Shown one piece after another: positions 45,966 to 55,907 of a stretch of DNA of 64,000 nucleotides. The stretch comes from Sphingomonadales bacterium (lineage in GTDB: Bacteria > Pseudomonadota > Alphaproteobacteria > Sphingomonadales > Sphingomonadaceae), in NCBI GenBank assembly GCA_027486895.1, contig JAIXOE010000054.1, positions 38,894 to 102,893 on the forward strand, read 5' to 3'. Position 1 is the stretch's first letter. Each line of letters opens with the position of its first letter. The notes under the pieces are model-generated. The model was not told where the DNA came from. It made no database searches and saw only the letters and a program-made list of their open reading frames with translations. The position numbers were made by a program, and so were the translations under genes.

Positions 45966-46664
45966 ATGGTGTTGAAATCGGCATTACGAAACGTCGCATT
46001 ACCTTTGGCTTTGGTTGCTTTTGGCACGCCTGCAATGGCTGAGCCCGCTAAAACAGAGACTGCCGCAACCCCGGTAGATCCAGCCCGCCTGAAAGCGGCA
46101 GAGAATGTCGTCATAAGGCTCGTCCCGCCCGGCACGTACCAGCGCATCATGAAGGATGTGATGGACAGCATGGCCGACGGAATGATGGACCAGATCATGG
46201 GCCTCGATGCGGCTGCCATGGCGGGGATGGCCGGTGACGATAGCATGAAGAAGGGCGAAACCCTTGAAAAAATCGCCGCCGAACGTGACCCACATTTCCG
46301 CGAGCGGATGGACATCATGATGAAGGTGATGTTCGAAGAAATGGGCGTTATGATGGGCGAATTGGAGCCCGAAGTCCGCACCGCGCTGTCGAGCATCTAC
46401 GCCAAGAAATATACGCTGACTGAACTGAACGACATCAACGCATTTTTTGCGACGCCCAGCGGCACAAGCTTTGCGGGCAATTTCATGAGCACATTTACCG
46501 ACAAGGAAATGATGCAAGCGTCATTTGGTATGATGCCCAAAATTATCGAAGCGATGCCGGCAATCATGAAGAAGGTGGAAGCGGCAACAGCGCATTTGCC
46601 GCCGCCGCCAAGCCCTGTGACACAGACAACTGAGCAACCAGAGGATGCTGCGACGCCAGCATAA
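45966..46664 (+). CDS. Exported DUF2059-like protein, second copy
   Basis: 232 residues with a signal peptide ending TPAMAEP, a Met-rich helical body (MKDVMDSMADGMMDQIMGLDAAAMAG), YTLTELNDINAFFATPSGTSFAGNFMSTF (the DUF2059 C-terminal block), and a Pro/Thr-rich tail. Related in layout to the gene just upstream but diverged. GGGAG precedes two consecutive ATG codons (45963, 45966). It ends twelve bases before gltB. Confidence 0.78.
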   Translation: MVLKSALRNVALPLALVAFGTPAMAEPAKTETAATPVDPARLKAAENVVIRLVPPGTYQRIMKDVMDSMADGMMDQIMGLDAAAMAGMAGDDSMKKGETLEKIAAERDPHFRERMDIMMKVMFEEMGVMMGELEPEVRTALSSIYAKKYTLTELNDINAFFATPSGTSFAGNFMSTFTDKEMMQASFGMMPKIIEAMPAIMKKVEAATAHLPPPPSPVTQTTEQPEDAATPA

Positions 46665-46676
46665 CGGATTATAATT

Positions 46677-49600
46677 ATGACCCATCATTTCCCCACGCCA
46701 GAACATGAACGCCTTGCAAACGAGGGCATGTATTATCCCGAATCCGAAGGCGATGCCTGCGGCGTTGGCTTGATTGCCGCGACTGATGGCAAGCCATCAC
46801 GCCGCGTCGTGGCCGCCGGGATTGAAGCGCTCAAGGCCGTTTGGCACCGTGGTGCCGTCGATGCCGATGGCAAGACGGGTGATGGCGCTGGGCTTCATAT
46901 CGATTTGCCCGTCCGCTTCTTTGACGATGCCATTTCGGACAGCGGCCACCGCCCGATGCCAAACCGTTTGGCCGTCGGCATGGTATTCCTGCCGCGTACC
47001 GATCTGAGCGCGCAAGAAAATTGTCGCACAATCGTTGAGGCCGAAATCATCGACGCTGGCTACACCATTTATGGCTGGCGGCAGGTGCCGGTCGACGTGT
47101 CGGTTATCGGCACCAAGGCGCAGGCAACGCGGCCCGAGATCGAACAGATCATGATTGCGGGCCCAATGCCCGATGCAGTGGACGCGACCGAGTTTGAAAA
47201 GAACCTGTATCTTGTCCGCCGCCGGATCGAAAAGAAGATTATCGCTGCGCAGATTCGTGATTTCTACATCTGCTCAATGTCGTGCCGGTCGATTGTCTAC
47301 AAGGGCCTGTTTCTCGCAGAAAGCCTTTCGGTCTTTTACCCCGACCTTCAGGATGATCGCTTTGAAAGCCGCGTCGCGATTTTCCACCAGCGTTATTCGA
47401 CCAACACGTTCCCCCAATGGTGGTTGGCGCAGCCGTTCCGTGGTCTCGCGCATAATGGCGAAATCAACACCATCCGTGGCAACCAGAACTGGATGAAGAG
47501 CCACGAAATCAAAATGGCCAGCATCGCCTTTGGCGCGCAGTCGGATGATATTAAGCCTGTCATTCCCGCAGGCTCATCCGACACCGCAGCGCTTGATGCC
47601 GTGTTTGAAACATTGGTCCGGTCGGGCAAGGAAGCGCCAACGGCAAAGTTGATGCTGATCCCCGAAGCGTGGCAGTCAAATCCCAATCTGCCCGCGTCAC
47701 ATCGTGCGATGTATGAATATATGTCCAGCGTCATGGAGCCATGGGATGGCCCCGCCGCGCTTGCCATGACCGATGGGCATTGGGCCGTTGCAGGCGTTGA
47801 CCGCAATGCCCTGCGCCCGCTGCGCTACAGCCGCACTTCGGACAATTTGCTCGTCATCGGTTCCGAAACCGGCATGGTCGTTCTTCCCGAAACTACGATT
47901 TTGGAAAAGGGACGTCTTGGTCCTGGCCAAATGATTGCAGTCAACCTCGATGAAGGCAAATTGTACCGCGATCACGAATTGAAAGACCGGATCTCCGCGG
48001 AGCAGGATTATGGCGCGCTCGTACAGGGCTTCCGCCAGATTAATGACTTGCCCGATGTCGCGCAGGATGCGGCCCCGGCATGGTCTCGCGCTGAACTGAC
48101 AAAGCGTCAGGTCGCGGCCGGTATGACGCTTGAAGATGTCGAAATGATTCTCGCGCCGATGATCGAAGATGGCAAGGAAGCCATTGGATCTATGGGCGAT
48201 GACACACCGCTTGCCGTGATCAGCGATAAGCCGCGGCTCATCAGCCAATTCTTCCGCCAGAATTTCAGCCAGGTGACAAACCCGCCCATCGACAGTCTGC
48301 GCGAGCGGCACGTGATGAGCCTTAAAACGCGTTTCTCGAACCTTGCCAACATATTGGAAGAGAAAAGCCAGAACGCCGACGTGCTTGTCTTGGCTAGCCC
48401 AGTTCTCACCACGCATGACTGGCGCCGGCTGAAGTCCGCCTTTGGCGCAGCGGGCGCAGAAATTGACTGCACCTATGACATATCCGAAGGCCAAGAAGGG
48501 CTGCGCGCTGCCATCACGCGTATCCGCGAAGAAGCCGTCGCCGCTGTGCGCATGGGCAAATCCGAGCTATTCCTGACAGACGAAAACATTAGCGCCGACC
48601 GCGTCGGCATTGCGATGATCCTCGCAGCCGCCGCTGTGCACACACATTTGGTGCGCAATGGCTTGCGGAGCTATTCGTCGATCAACGTCCGCTCTGCCGA
48701 ATGTCTCGACACGCATTATTTTGCGGTGCTCATTGGTGTCGGCGCTACCACTGTAAACGCATATCTGGCCGAAGCCGCGATCGGCGATCGCCATGCACGC
48801 GGCCTATTGGGCGGCCTTGCGCTGACCGAAGCGGTCGAGAATTACCGCACCGCCATCAACGAAGGGCTGCTGAAGATCATGTCCAAAATGGGCATTGCGG
48901 TCATCTCCAGCTATCGTGGCGGCTATAATTTCGAAGCCGTTGGCCTGTCACGTGCGTTGGTCAATGACTTCTTCCCCGGAATGCCGAACAAGATTTCGGG
49001 CGAAGGATATCACTCGCTCTATGTGAACGCGCGTGATCGCCACGAAGAGGCATTTGACACGGCGGTTGCCCGCTTGCCCGTTGGCGGCTTTTACAAGCAA
49101 CGCAATGGCGGCGAAGAGCATGCATACTCGGCGGGTCTGATGCACCTTCTGCAAAGCTCTGTCGCGAATGACAGCTATTCGACTTACACGCAATTTGCCC
49201 AAGGCGTAAAAGAACTGCCGCCGATTTACTTGCGCGATTTGCTGGAGTTCAATTTCGCGAAGGAGCCCGTTGCGATTGACGAAGTCGAAGCGATCACCGA
49301 AATTCGCAAACGCTTCGTCACGCCGGGCATGTCGCTCGGCGCTTTGTCTCCTGAAGCGCATGAGACACTGGCCATTGCCATGAACCGGATCGGCGCAAAG
49401 GCCGTGTCGGGCGAAGGCGGCGAAGACAGCAAGCGGTTCAAGCCCTACGAAAACGGCGACAATGCCAACAGCGTGATTAAGCAAGTTGCCAGTGGCCGCT
49501 TTGGCGTGACTGCCGAATATCTTGGCGCGTGCGAAGAAATTGAAATCAAGGTTGCACAGGGCGCGAAGCCCGGCGAAGGCGGGCAGTTGCCCGGTTTCAA

Positions 49601-51203
49601 GGTCACCGAAATGATTGCGCGCCTGCGGCACTCGACGCCCGGCGTCACGCTCATTTCACCGCCACCGCACCACGACATTTACTCGATCGAAGACCTTGCC
49701 CAGCTCATTTACGACCTGAAGCAAATCAACCCGCGTGCGCGGGTGTGCGTAAAGCTTGTCAGTGCCGCAGGCATAGGCACCATTGCAGCTGGCGTGGCGA
49801 AAGCGCATGCCGACGTCATTCTGGTTTCGGGCAATGTGGGCGGCACCGGCGCAAGCCCGCAAACCAGCATCAAATATGCTGGCACCCCATGGGAAATGGG
49901 GCTGTCCGAAGCCAATCAGGTGCTGACGCTCAACGGGTTGCGGCATCGTATCAAGCTGCGCACCGATGGCGGTTTGAAAACCGGACGCGATATTGTGATT
50001 GCCGCGATCTTGGGCGCGGAAGAATTCGGCATTGGCACGCTCAGCCTCGTCGCCATGGGTTGCATCATGGTGCGTCAATGCCATTCGAACACCTGCCCCG
50101 TCGGTGTGTGTGTTCAGGACGAAGCCTTGCGCAAGAAGTTCACAGGCACCCCTGAAAAGGTCATCAACCTGATGACCTTCATTGCCGAGGAAGTGCGCGA
50201 GATTCTGGCCAAGCTTGGCTATCGCAGCTTGGATGAAGTCATTGGCCGCACCGAACTGCTTCGCCAGGTCAGCCGCGGCGCCGAGCATCTGGACGATCTC
50301 GATCTCAACCCGATCCTTGCCAAAGTCGATGCGCCCGACAGCGCGCGGCGCTTCAGCATCCCGACATTCCGCAACGAAGTGCCCGACAGCCTCGATGCGC
50401 AGATGATCCATGATGCAAAGCCGGTGTTCGAACGGCGCGAGAAAATGCAGCTGACATATAATGTTCGCAACACGCACCGCGCAGTCGGTACGCGGCTGAG
50501 TTCTGAGATTACCCGCTTGTATGGAATGAAGGGCCTTGCCGAAGGGCACGTCCATGTGCGCCTGCGTGGTTCGGCGGGACAGTCGCTTGGCGCATTCTTG
50601 TGCCAGGGTATCACACTGGAAGTGTTCGGCGACGCCAATGACTATGTCGGCAAAGGCCTTTCAGGCGGCACGATCATCGTGCGACCAACGGTCAGCAGCC
50701 CGCTCACCAGTCAGCAGAACAGCATCATCGGCAACACCGTGCTTTATGGCGCAACATCGGGAAGGCTTTTGGCCGCTGGCCAAGCGGGCGAACGCTTTGC
50801 CGTCCGCAACTCGGGCGCGCATGTCGTGGTCGAAGGCTGCGGATCAAATGGTCTGGAATATATGACGGGCGGCCTAGCGGTCATTCTGGGCAAGGTTGGA
50901 AGCAACTTTGGCGCAGGGATGACGGGCGGCATGGCATTTGTGCTCGATACCGATGGCGATTTTGCGACGATGGCCAACCCGGACAGCATTGTCTGGCAAA
51001 GGCTCGATAGCGCCTATTGGGAAGACCAGCTTAAGTCACTGATCGCTGCCCATGCCCAAGCAACTGACAGCGCATGGTCCAACTCATTGCTTGAAGATTG
51101 GGACCGGAGACGCGGTGAATTCTGGCAAATATGCCCGAAGGAAATGCTGACTCGCTTAAGCCAGCCGTTGTCTGACCATCAGGTGCTGGAGGCCGCTGAA
51201 TAG
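46677..51203 (+). CDS. gltB: Glutamate synthase large (alpha) subunit
   Basis: 1508 residues. N-terminal glutaminase with Cys28 exposed after propeptide removal (DACGVGLIAA), a central domain, an FMN barrel with GEGGQLPGFKV and HHDIYSIEDLAQLIYDLK, a 3Fe-4S cluster site CIMVRQCHSNTCPVGVC, and a C-terminal beta-helix (GLSGGTIIVRP). Makes two glutamates from glutamine and 2-oxoglutarate. Confidence 0.97.
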   Translation: MTHHFPTPEHERLANEGMYYPESEGDACGVGLIAATDGKPSRRVVAAGIEALKAVWHRGAVDADGKTGDGAGLHIDLPVRFFDDAISDSGHRPMPNRLAVGMVFLPRTDLSAQENCRTIVEAEIIDAGYTIYGWRQVPVDVSVIGTKAQATRPEIEQIMIAGPMPDAVDATEFEKNLYLVRRRIEKKIIAAQIRDFYICSMSCRSIVYKGLFLAESLSVFYPDLQDDRFESRVAIFHQRYSTNTFPQWWLAQPFRGLAHNGEINTIRGNQNWMKSHEIKMASIAFGAQSDDIKPVIPAGSSDTAALDAVFETLVRSGKEAPTAKLMLIPEAWQSNPNLPASHRAMYEYMSSVMEPWDGPAALAMTDGHWAVAGVDRNALRPLRYSRTSDNLLVIGSETGMVVLPETTILEKGRLGPGQMIAVNLDEGKLYRDHELKDRISAEQDYGALVQGFRQINDLPDVAQDAAPAWSRAELTKRQVAAGMTLEDVEMILAPMIEDGKEAIGSMGDDTPLAVISDKPRLISQFFRQNFSQVTNPPIDSLRERHVMSLKTRFSNLANILEEKSQNADVLVLASPVLTTHDWRRLKSAFGAAGAEIDCTYDISEGQEGLRAAITRIREEAVAAVRMGKSELFLTDENISADRVGIAMILAAAAVHTHLVRNGLRSYSSINVRSAECLDTHYFAVLIGVGATTVNAYLAEAAIGDRHARGLLGGLALTEAVENYRTAINEGLLKIMSKMGIAVISSYRGGYNFEAVGLSRALVNDFFPGMPNKISGEGYHSLYVNARDRHEEAFDTAVARLPVGGFYKQRNGGEEHAYSAGLMHLLQSSVANDSYSTYTQFAQGVKELPPIYLRDLLEFNFAKEPVAIDEVEAITEIRKRFVTPGMSLGALSPEAHETLAIAMNRIGAKAVSGEGGEDSKRFKPYENGDNANSVIKQVASGRFGVTAEYLGACEEIEIKVAQGAKPGEGGQLPGFKVTEMIARLRHSTPGVTLISPPPHHDIYSIEDLAQLIYDLKQINPRARVCVKLVSAAGIGTIAAGVAKAHADVILVSGNVGGTGASPQTSIKYAGTPWEMGLSEANQVLTLNGLRHRIKLRTDGGLKTGRDIVIAAILGAEEFGIGTLSLVAMGCIMVRQCHSNTCPVGVCVQDEALRKKFTGTPEKVINLMTFIAEEVREILAKLGYRSLDEVIGRTELLRQVSRGAEHLDDLDLNPILAKVDAPDSARRFSIPTFRNEVPDSLDAQMIHDAKPVFERREKMQLTYNVRNTHRAVGTRLSSEITRLYGMKGLAEGHVHVRLRGSAGQSLGAFLCQGITLEVFGDANDYVGKGLSGGTIIVRPTVSSPLTSQQNSIIGNTVLYGATSGRLLAAGQAGERFAVRNSGAHVVVEGCGSNGLEYMTGGLAVILGKVGSNFGAGMTGGMAFVLDTDGDFATMANPDSIVWQRLDSAYWEDQLKSLIAAHAQATDSAWSNSLLEDWDRRRGEFWQICPKEMLTRLSQPLSDHQVLEAAE

Positions 51204-51348
51204 TCTCGGGGTTACGACGGCGCGTTACCCTCTGGCTTATGTCATTGCAGTTGCTGTCTTTGGCACGACCATCCGCACCAGCAGGCAAGAGGCCGATAGG
51301 TAGCGCCTGACATTGCCAAAGCGCCCTGCAATGGCGTAGTGCTTTGTC

Positions 51349-52386
51349 ATGTCATCCGCAGAACCCAAGACCCCAGCCGGTTTCCCGTCCGAGGCGGAGG
51401 CGGAGGCTCGGCTGACTGCCGACCGTTTTGACATAATCGCGCTCATTGCCAAAGCCGACCGACGGCGCGAGGCTTGTGACCGCCGCGCCGCCAATGCTTA
51501 TTATAGCGCAGCCATTCGCACTGCAGCGGCGCGGCCATCGTCCGACCCGGCAGTCCCCGCGCAAATCGAGCGCGCGAACGCCGCCGTCACATGGCTGGCT
51601 GCCCTGTTCCGGAACACGTTGCTGGATGGACTGAGCGCAGCAGGCTTTCCGCGCGAAGAGCAACATCCGCGTTTTCGCCAGTCGCTGGATATGATGTTCG
51701 GCGATACGCAACGACCGCCGGAATATCGGCAGTTTCCACAGAAGCCTATGGCGCATTATTATCCCGATATGACGCATGTCGAATTTGCCGACACAAAAGC
51801 ATGGGACTGGGTGGCAAAGCTGGAGGGTCTATTCCCCGAAATGCAACGCGAGGCGCTGGCCTTGCTTGAACGGCATGACGGTTTCCAGCCATATATGAAA
51901 GTCGCCAATGCAAGGCCGCAACAGGACCATCATGGTTTGCTGGAAAATTCGGATTGGAGCACCCTACACCTGTGGCAAAATGGCGCCGCGGTGGACGAAC
52001 ATATCGCGCGCTGCCCGAATATCTATGGCGCAGTGATGGACCATGTGCCGCTATGTCACATTGGCCCGCGCGCGCCTTCCGTCATGCTGTCGCTGCTTCG
52101 GCCAGGCGCAAAAATCCCGCCGCATACCGGTATGTTGAACAGCCGTTTTATCTGCCATCTGCCGCTCGTGGTTCCGCCCGATTGCGGCTTTCGCGTCGGC
52201 AACAGCACGATAGAATGGCAAGAAGGCAAGGTCATCGCCTTTGACGATAGCGTCGAGCATGAAGCGTGGAACAACAGCCCCTATGACAGGCTGGTTTTGA
52301 TCTTCGACATCTGGCGGCCCGAACTCACCCAAGGCGAGCGCGATCAAGTCACCGCCATGTTCGCGATCGTCGACAATTACCGCTAG
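51349..52386 (+). CDS. Aspartyl/asparaginyl beta-hydroxylase family (LpxO-like) dioxygenase
   Basis: 345 residues. An N-terminal helical part of about 130 residues, then the double-stranded beta-helix: LLRPGAKIPPHTGMLNSRFICHLPLVVP (first Fe His in PPHTG), VGNSTIEWQEGKVIAFDDSVEHEAWNNS (second His) and RLVLIFDIWRPEL. The Fe(II)/2-oxoglutarate enzyme family includes AspH and LpxO, which 2-hydroxylates lipid A acyl chains. Substrate here unknown. Confidence 0.85.
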   Translation: MSSAEPKTPAGFPSEAEAEARLTADRFDIIALIAKADRRREACDRRAANAYYSAAIRTAAARPSSDPAVPAQIERANAAVTWLAALFRNTLLDGLSAAGFPREEQHPRFRQSLDMMFGDTQRPPEYRQFPQKPMAHYYPDMTHVEFADTKAWDWVAKLEGLFPEMQREALALLERHDGFQPYMKVANARPQQDHHGLLENSDWSTLHLWQNGAAVDEHIARCPNIYGAVMDHVPLCHIGPRAPSVMLSLLRPGAKIPPHTGMLNSRFICHLPLVVPPDCGFRVGNSTIEWQEGKVIAFDDSVEHEAWNNSPYDRLVLIFDIWRPELTQGERDQVTAMFAIVDNYR

Positions 52387-52901
52387 CTAAAGAGCCACTG
52401 ACCAAGCAAGCGGTTGAATGGGAATGTGAAAAAGCCCGCAATCAAAAGCGCGCCCAGCACCATGCCGCGCACGGCGCTTCGGTGACGAGCCGTATTCCGT
52501 TGGCGCGCACTCCAAAGAATGAGGGTGCACTGAATAATCGTCCAGACCGACAGCACATGGATGATGCTGAAGCTGCCCCGGTTTATCAGGCGAATGTCGA
52601 GGCTTATCGCAGCGGTTACAAACATCGCGACAAGCCATATATAGCCAAACTGCTTATGCCACCTGTCTCCACGTTGGCGCAGCAACATTATCGGGGTCAG
52701 GACAAGCGCCGTGGCAATGGTGACAAGGTGAAACCAGACAGATGCAGGTATCTGTGGCCAATCCCCGCGGCCCTTAAGAACGGCGATAGTCAAAGCAACC
52801 AATAGGAGCACGGCACCGAGCGATAGCAGCTGGTCAAAACGGTCCCGCAGGATCAGTTGCGACTTCGGCACTGCCTCGGCTTTGCGGAACAGTCTGGTCA
52901 T
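52383..52901 (-). CDS. DUF2306-like membrane protein
   Basis: 172 residues, four helices (about 28-46, 60-78, 85-110, 145-165). RWHKQFGYIWLVAMFVTAAISLDIR resembles the His-Arg signature of DUF2306, predicted membrane proteins of unknown role. ATG 52901 has GGGGAG upstream; the frame to 53066 overlaps the divergent gene. It diverges from the DUF885 gene by 52 bases. Confidence 0.72.
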   Translation of the reverse strand: MTRLFRKAEAVPKSQLILRDRFDQLLSLGAVLLLVALTIAVLKGRGDWPQIPASVWFHLVTIATALVLTPIMLLRQRGDRWHKQFGYIWLVAMFVTAAISLDIRLINRGSFSIIHVLSVWTIIQCTLILWSARQRNTARHRSAVRGMVLGALLIAGFFTFPFNRLLGQWLFS

Positions 52902-52953
52902 TTGCCGTCTCCCCTGCTTAAGTCCTGGCACTGATATTTCACGGAGACGCCCA

Positions 52954-54705
52954 ATGCGCAAATTATTACTCGCCGGATCTTTGTTCGCGCTGTCCGCCCC
53001 TGCTTTTGCCGATGCCAATGGTGATTCAACGGCGTTGGTAGATGACGTTTGGGCGGCCTCGCTCAAGGAACAGCCGGTCTATGCAAGCGCGCTTGGCGTA
53101 AACGATTATGCATCGGAACTTGGCGATTACACTTTGGCAGCGCAGGACCGCCGGGCCGCAGATGCGGCGAAGTTTCTCTCGCGGTTAAATGCCATCCCGT
53201 CCGATGCGCTGAACGCCGCATCGAAGGTTGAGGCGGGCATATTAAGGCGCGCGCTGAACTCGACCATCGAGGGCAACAGTTTCGGTCAACGCGCAATCAA
53301 TTTCACGACCTATTCCAGCTGGCATCAGCAACTTGCCGGCATGGCCCAAAACCTGCCCTTTCGCACCAAGGCGGATTATGAAAGCTACAATGCGCGGCTT
53401 GGCCAATATGCGCGGGTGAATGACGAAAACATCGCGGTGGCCAATGTCGCGATCAAGGGCAAATATACCCAGCCCTGCGTAACGCTGAATGGCTTTGAGG
53501 GCACCATCAGCGGACTGATCGCTTCCGACATTGGTAAGTCACGCTTCTACGAACCTTATGCAGCAAAGCGCCCGGCCGCCGTGTCCGAAGCCGACTTTGC
53601 GGCGTTGGCAAAGGCTGCGGACACCACAATCCGCAACGTCATTCATCCAGCGCTGAACAAGCAGCTTGCGTGGTACACCGCCAGCTACAAGCCAGCTTGC
53701 GCCTCAGCACCCGGAGTGTCTGCGCAACCCGGCGGTGATAAATATTACGCCTTCCGCATTCGCGAAGAAACAACGACTTCCCTGACAGCAGAGCAGATTC
53801 ACCAAATCGGCCTCAGCGAAGTTACGCGCATTCGCGCCGAGATGGTCGAAGTCGCCACAAAGGCTGGTTATCCAAGCCGCGAAGCGTTCATCCAACATTT
53901 GCGGACCGACCCGCAATATTACGCCAAGACGCCTGAAGAGCTGATGGAGAAGGTCGCCCGGGTGACCAAGATCATTGATGGCAAGATGCCCAGCCTGTTC
54001 GGTCGCCTGCCCCGCCATCCTTATGGTATAAAGGAAATTCCGGCAGAGACTGCCGAAGGAACCACGACGGCTTATTATAACCAAGGCTCGCCGGAAATCG
54101 GGATATCCGGAACCTATTTCGTCAACACGTCGAAACTGAACCAACGGCCATTTTGGGAGATTCCGGCCTTGTCCGTGCATGAGGCTGTTCCCGGCCACCA
54201 TCACCAAATCGCGTTACAGCAAGAATTGCCTTTATCTGACTTCCGCAAATATGGCGCGTTCTTCACTGCGTTCACCGAGGGCTGGGGTCTTTATTCCGAA
54301 CGCTTGGGGATCGAAATGGGCCTATATGATACGCCCGCCAAAGACATGGGCCGCCTGTCCTATGAAATGTGGCGCGCGTGCCGTCTTGTCGTAGACACTG
54401 GCATTCATGCCAAGGGTTGGAGCAAGCAGCAAGCGATCGATTTCATGACCGACAACAGCGCACTGTCGGCCGCCAATATCGAAGCCGAGGTCAACCGCTA
54501 CATCAGCTGGCCTGGCCAAGCACTGGCGTATAAATTGGGTGAACTGAAAATCCGCGAATTGCGCAATATGGCAACCAAGGAGCTTGGCCCCAAATTCAAC
54601 CTTGCCGCGTTCCACGACGCCGTGCTGGGTCAGGGCTCAGTCCCGCTTGATGTGTTGGAGCAGCAGATTAAGGACTGGGTGGCATCGGAAAAAGCGAAGG
54701 GCTAA
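52954..54705 (+). CDS. DUF885 family zinc metallopeptidase, exported
   Basis: 583 residues: a signal peptide ending APAFADA, an alpha-helical body, and a zinc site SVHEAVPGHHHQ (His409, Glu410) with a downstream Glu in FTEGWGLYSERLG. This is the DUF885 pattern, related to M32-like carboxypeptidases and probably periplasmic. GGAG precedes the ATG at 52954. Confidence 0.88.
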   Translation: MRKLLLAGSLFALSAPAFADANGDSTALVDDVWAASLKEQPVYASALGVNDYASELGDYTLAAQDRRAADAAKFLSRLNAIPSDALNAASKVEAGILRRALNSTIEGNSFGQRAINFTTYSSWHQQLAGMAQNLPFRTKADYESYNARLGQYARVNDENIAVANVAIKGKYTQPCVTLNGFEGTISGLIASDIGKSRFYEPYAAKRPAAVSEADFAALAKAADTTIRNVIHPALNKQLAWYTASYKPACASAPGVSAQPGGDKYYAFRIREETTTSLTAEQIHQIGLSEVTRIRAEMVEVATKAGYPSREAFIQHLRTDPQYYAKTPEELMEKVARVTKIIDGKMPSLFGRLPRHPYGIKEIPAETAEGTTTAYYNQGSPEIGISGTYFVNTSKLNQRPFWEIPALSVHEAVPGHHHQIALQQELPLSDFRKYGAFFTAFTEGWGLYSERLGIEMGLYDTPAKDMGRLSYEMWRACRLVVDTGIHAKGWSKQQAIDFMTDNSALSAANIEAEVNRYISWPGQALAYKLGELKIRELRNMATKELGPKFNLAAFHDAVLGQGSVPLDVLEQQIKDWVASEKAKG

Positions 54706-54711
54706 ATTCGC

Positions 54712-55296
54712 TTATTTGGGTTCAGGCAGCGGCTCGGCTTCGGCACTTGTCGCTTCCTTGGCCTCCAGTTCGGCCTGCAGCTTCGCTTCGCGTTCGGCAC
54801 GGCCCTTTTCAAATTCGGTGACGCGTGCGTCAACTTCGGCTGCTTCAGCGTCAATGCCTGCCATCCGCTTGGCACGTTCGGCGGCGATCAGGCGACCGAA
54901 GGTGATGCCGGGGTCTTGCGCCTTTTCCGCATAAGCGCGGTCAATTTCGCGAAATCCGCAACCGGTGAAGCCGCCGGCACCCGATGGTGAGCAGCTCATC
55001 GTGCCGCTTGCGCCAACATATTCGTACGACTTGATCCGCTCGGACATCGCCTGATTGCGCGGGTCATTGGGGTCACCGCGCAAGGATGAAGGGATGCGGT
55101 AACGGTCCGCCTCGCCCATGCGCGCGCAAACGACGATTTCATCGCCTTGGCTTTCCGGGCATTTGTCGTCGCCGTAAACGATCAGCTGGTTGATTTTCTC
55201 GTCACCGGGTTGCGCAGCAGGCGCGTCTTGCGCGGGCGCTTGGACCGAAATCATGACTGCGATACAAGCGACGGAAATTCTGGCCATTGCGTTCAC
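54712..55296 (-). CDS. Hypothetical exported protein
   Basis: 194 residues: signal peptide (ISVACIAVMISVQAPAQ), then a Cys-containing domain with DDKCPESQGDEIVVCARMGEADRYRIP and GTMSCSPSGAGGFTGCGF (possible two disulfides) and an Ala/Glu-rich coiled tail. The KCPxSxGDEIVVCAR pattern recurs in sphingomonad exported proteins as far as I recall; no function is known. GTG start with GGAGA upstream. Confidence 0.7.
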   Translation of the reverse strand: MNAMARISVACIAVMISVQAPAQDAPAAQPGDEKINQLIVYGDDKCPESQGDEIVVCARMGEADRYRIPSSLRGDPNDPRNQAMSERIKSYEYVGASGTMSCSPSGAGGFTGCGFREIDRAYAEKAQDPGITFGRLIAAERAKRMAGIDAEAAEVDARVTEFEKGRAEREAKLQAELEAKEATSAEAEPLPEPK

Positions 55297-55358
55297 GGGA
55301 TATTCTCCAAAAATCTATAGCTTGGCTTGAACGTCGCAGGCTGAATGCGCGATGAAGC

Positions 55359-55907
55359 TCAAATATGTTTCGACACCGCAATGGCAGTGCGGCAGCCAAA
55401 GCGGACAATCGCGCTCATCAGCGGATAAGCGGGGGCGCGCTCTGCGCCTTCGGCAAGCGCGGTCGCCTTGTGCTCAAGTTCGTCCGCCTGAAAATCGGCA
55501 ATCATCGCTGACAATTCAGGATCGCTGTCACCGATTTCTTCAAGCTGCTCGCTATAATGGCGGTCAATTTCGGTTTCGACAGCCACGGTGCAGGCCATTG
55601 CTGCCTCCGGACTAATCGCGGCAGACACCGCGCCAAGCGCAAATCCTGCTGCGTTCCAAATGGGGTGCAGCGCGGTAGGACGCACGCCGCGTTCCGCCAT
55701 CATCTTGTCAAAGGCATTGAGGTGGCGTTCCTCTTGCTCGGCCATATGGGCAATGCTGCGCGCAGCCGGCGTCCGGTCACCCATTACGGCAAGTTGCCCT
55801 GCGTAAATCCGTTTGGCACCAAATTCGCCCGCCTGATTCACGCGAATCATGCGATCAATTGCCACTTTACGCTGCGATGCGGTTTTCAGATTGTCTTGTT
55901 GCGCCAT
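55359..55907 (-). CDS. coq7: 3-demethoxyubiquinol 3-hydroxylase (Coq7)
   Basis: 182 residues, ferritin-like diiron protein. Ligands visible: Glu in NQAGEFGAKRIYAG, ExxH in EQEERHLNAFD, Glu in VETEIDRHY, ExxH in DELEHKATA. Performs the last hydroxylation of ubiquinone synthesis, membrane-associated. ATG 55907 is inside the 3' end of dsbB (22-base overlap). Confidence 0.93.
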   Translation of the reverse strand: MAQQDNLKTASQRKVAIDRMIRVNQAGEFGAKRIYAGQLAVMGDRTPAARSIAHMAEQEERHLNAFDKMMAERGVRPTALHPIWNAAGFALGAVSAAISPEAAMACTVAVETEIDRHYSEQLEEIGDSDPELSAMIADFQADELEHKATALAEGAERAPAYPLMSAIVRFGCRTAIAVSKHI

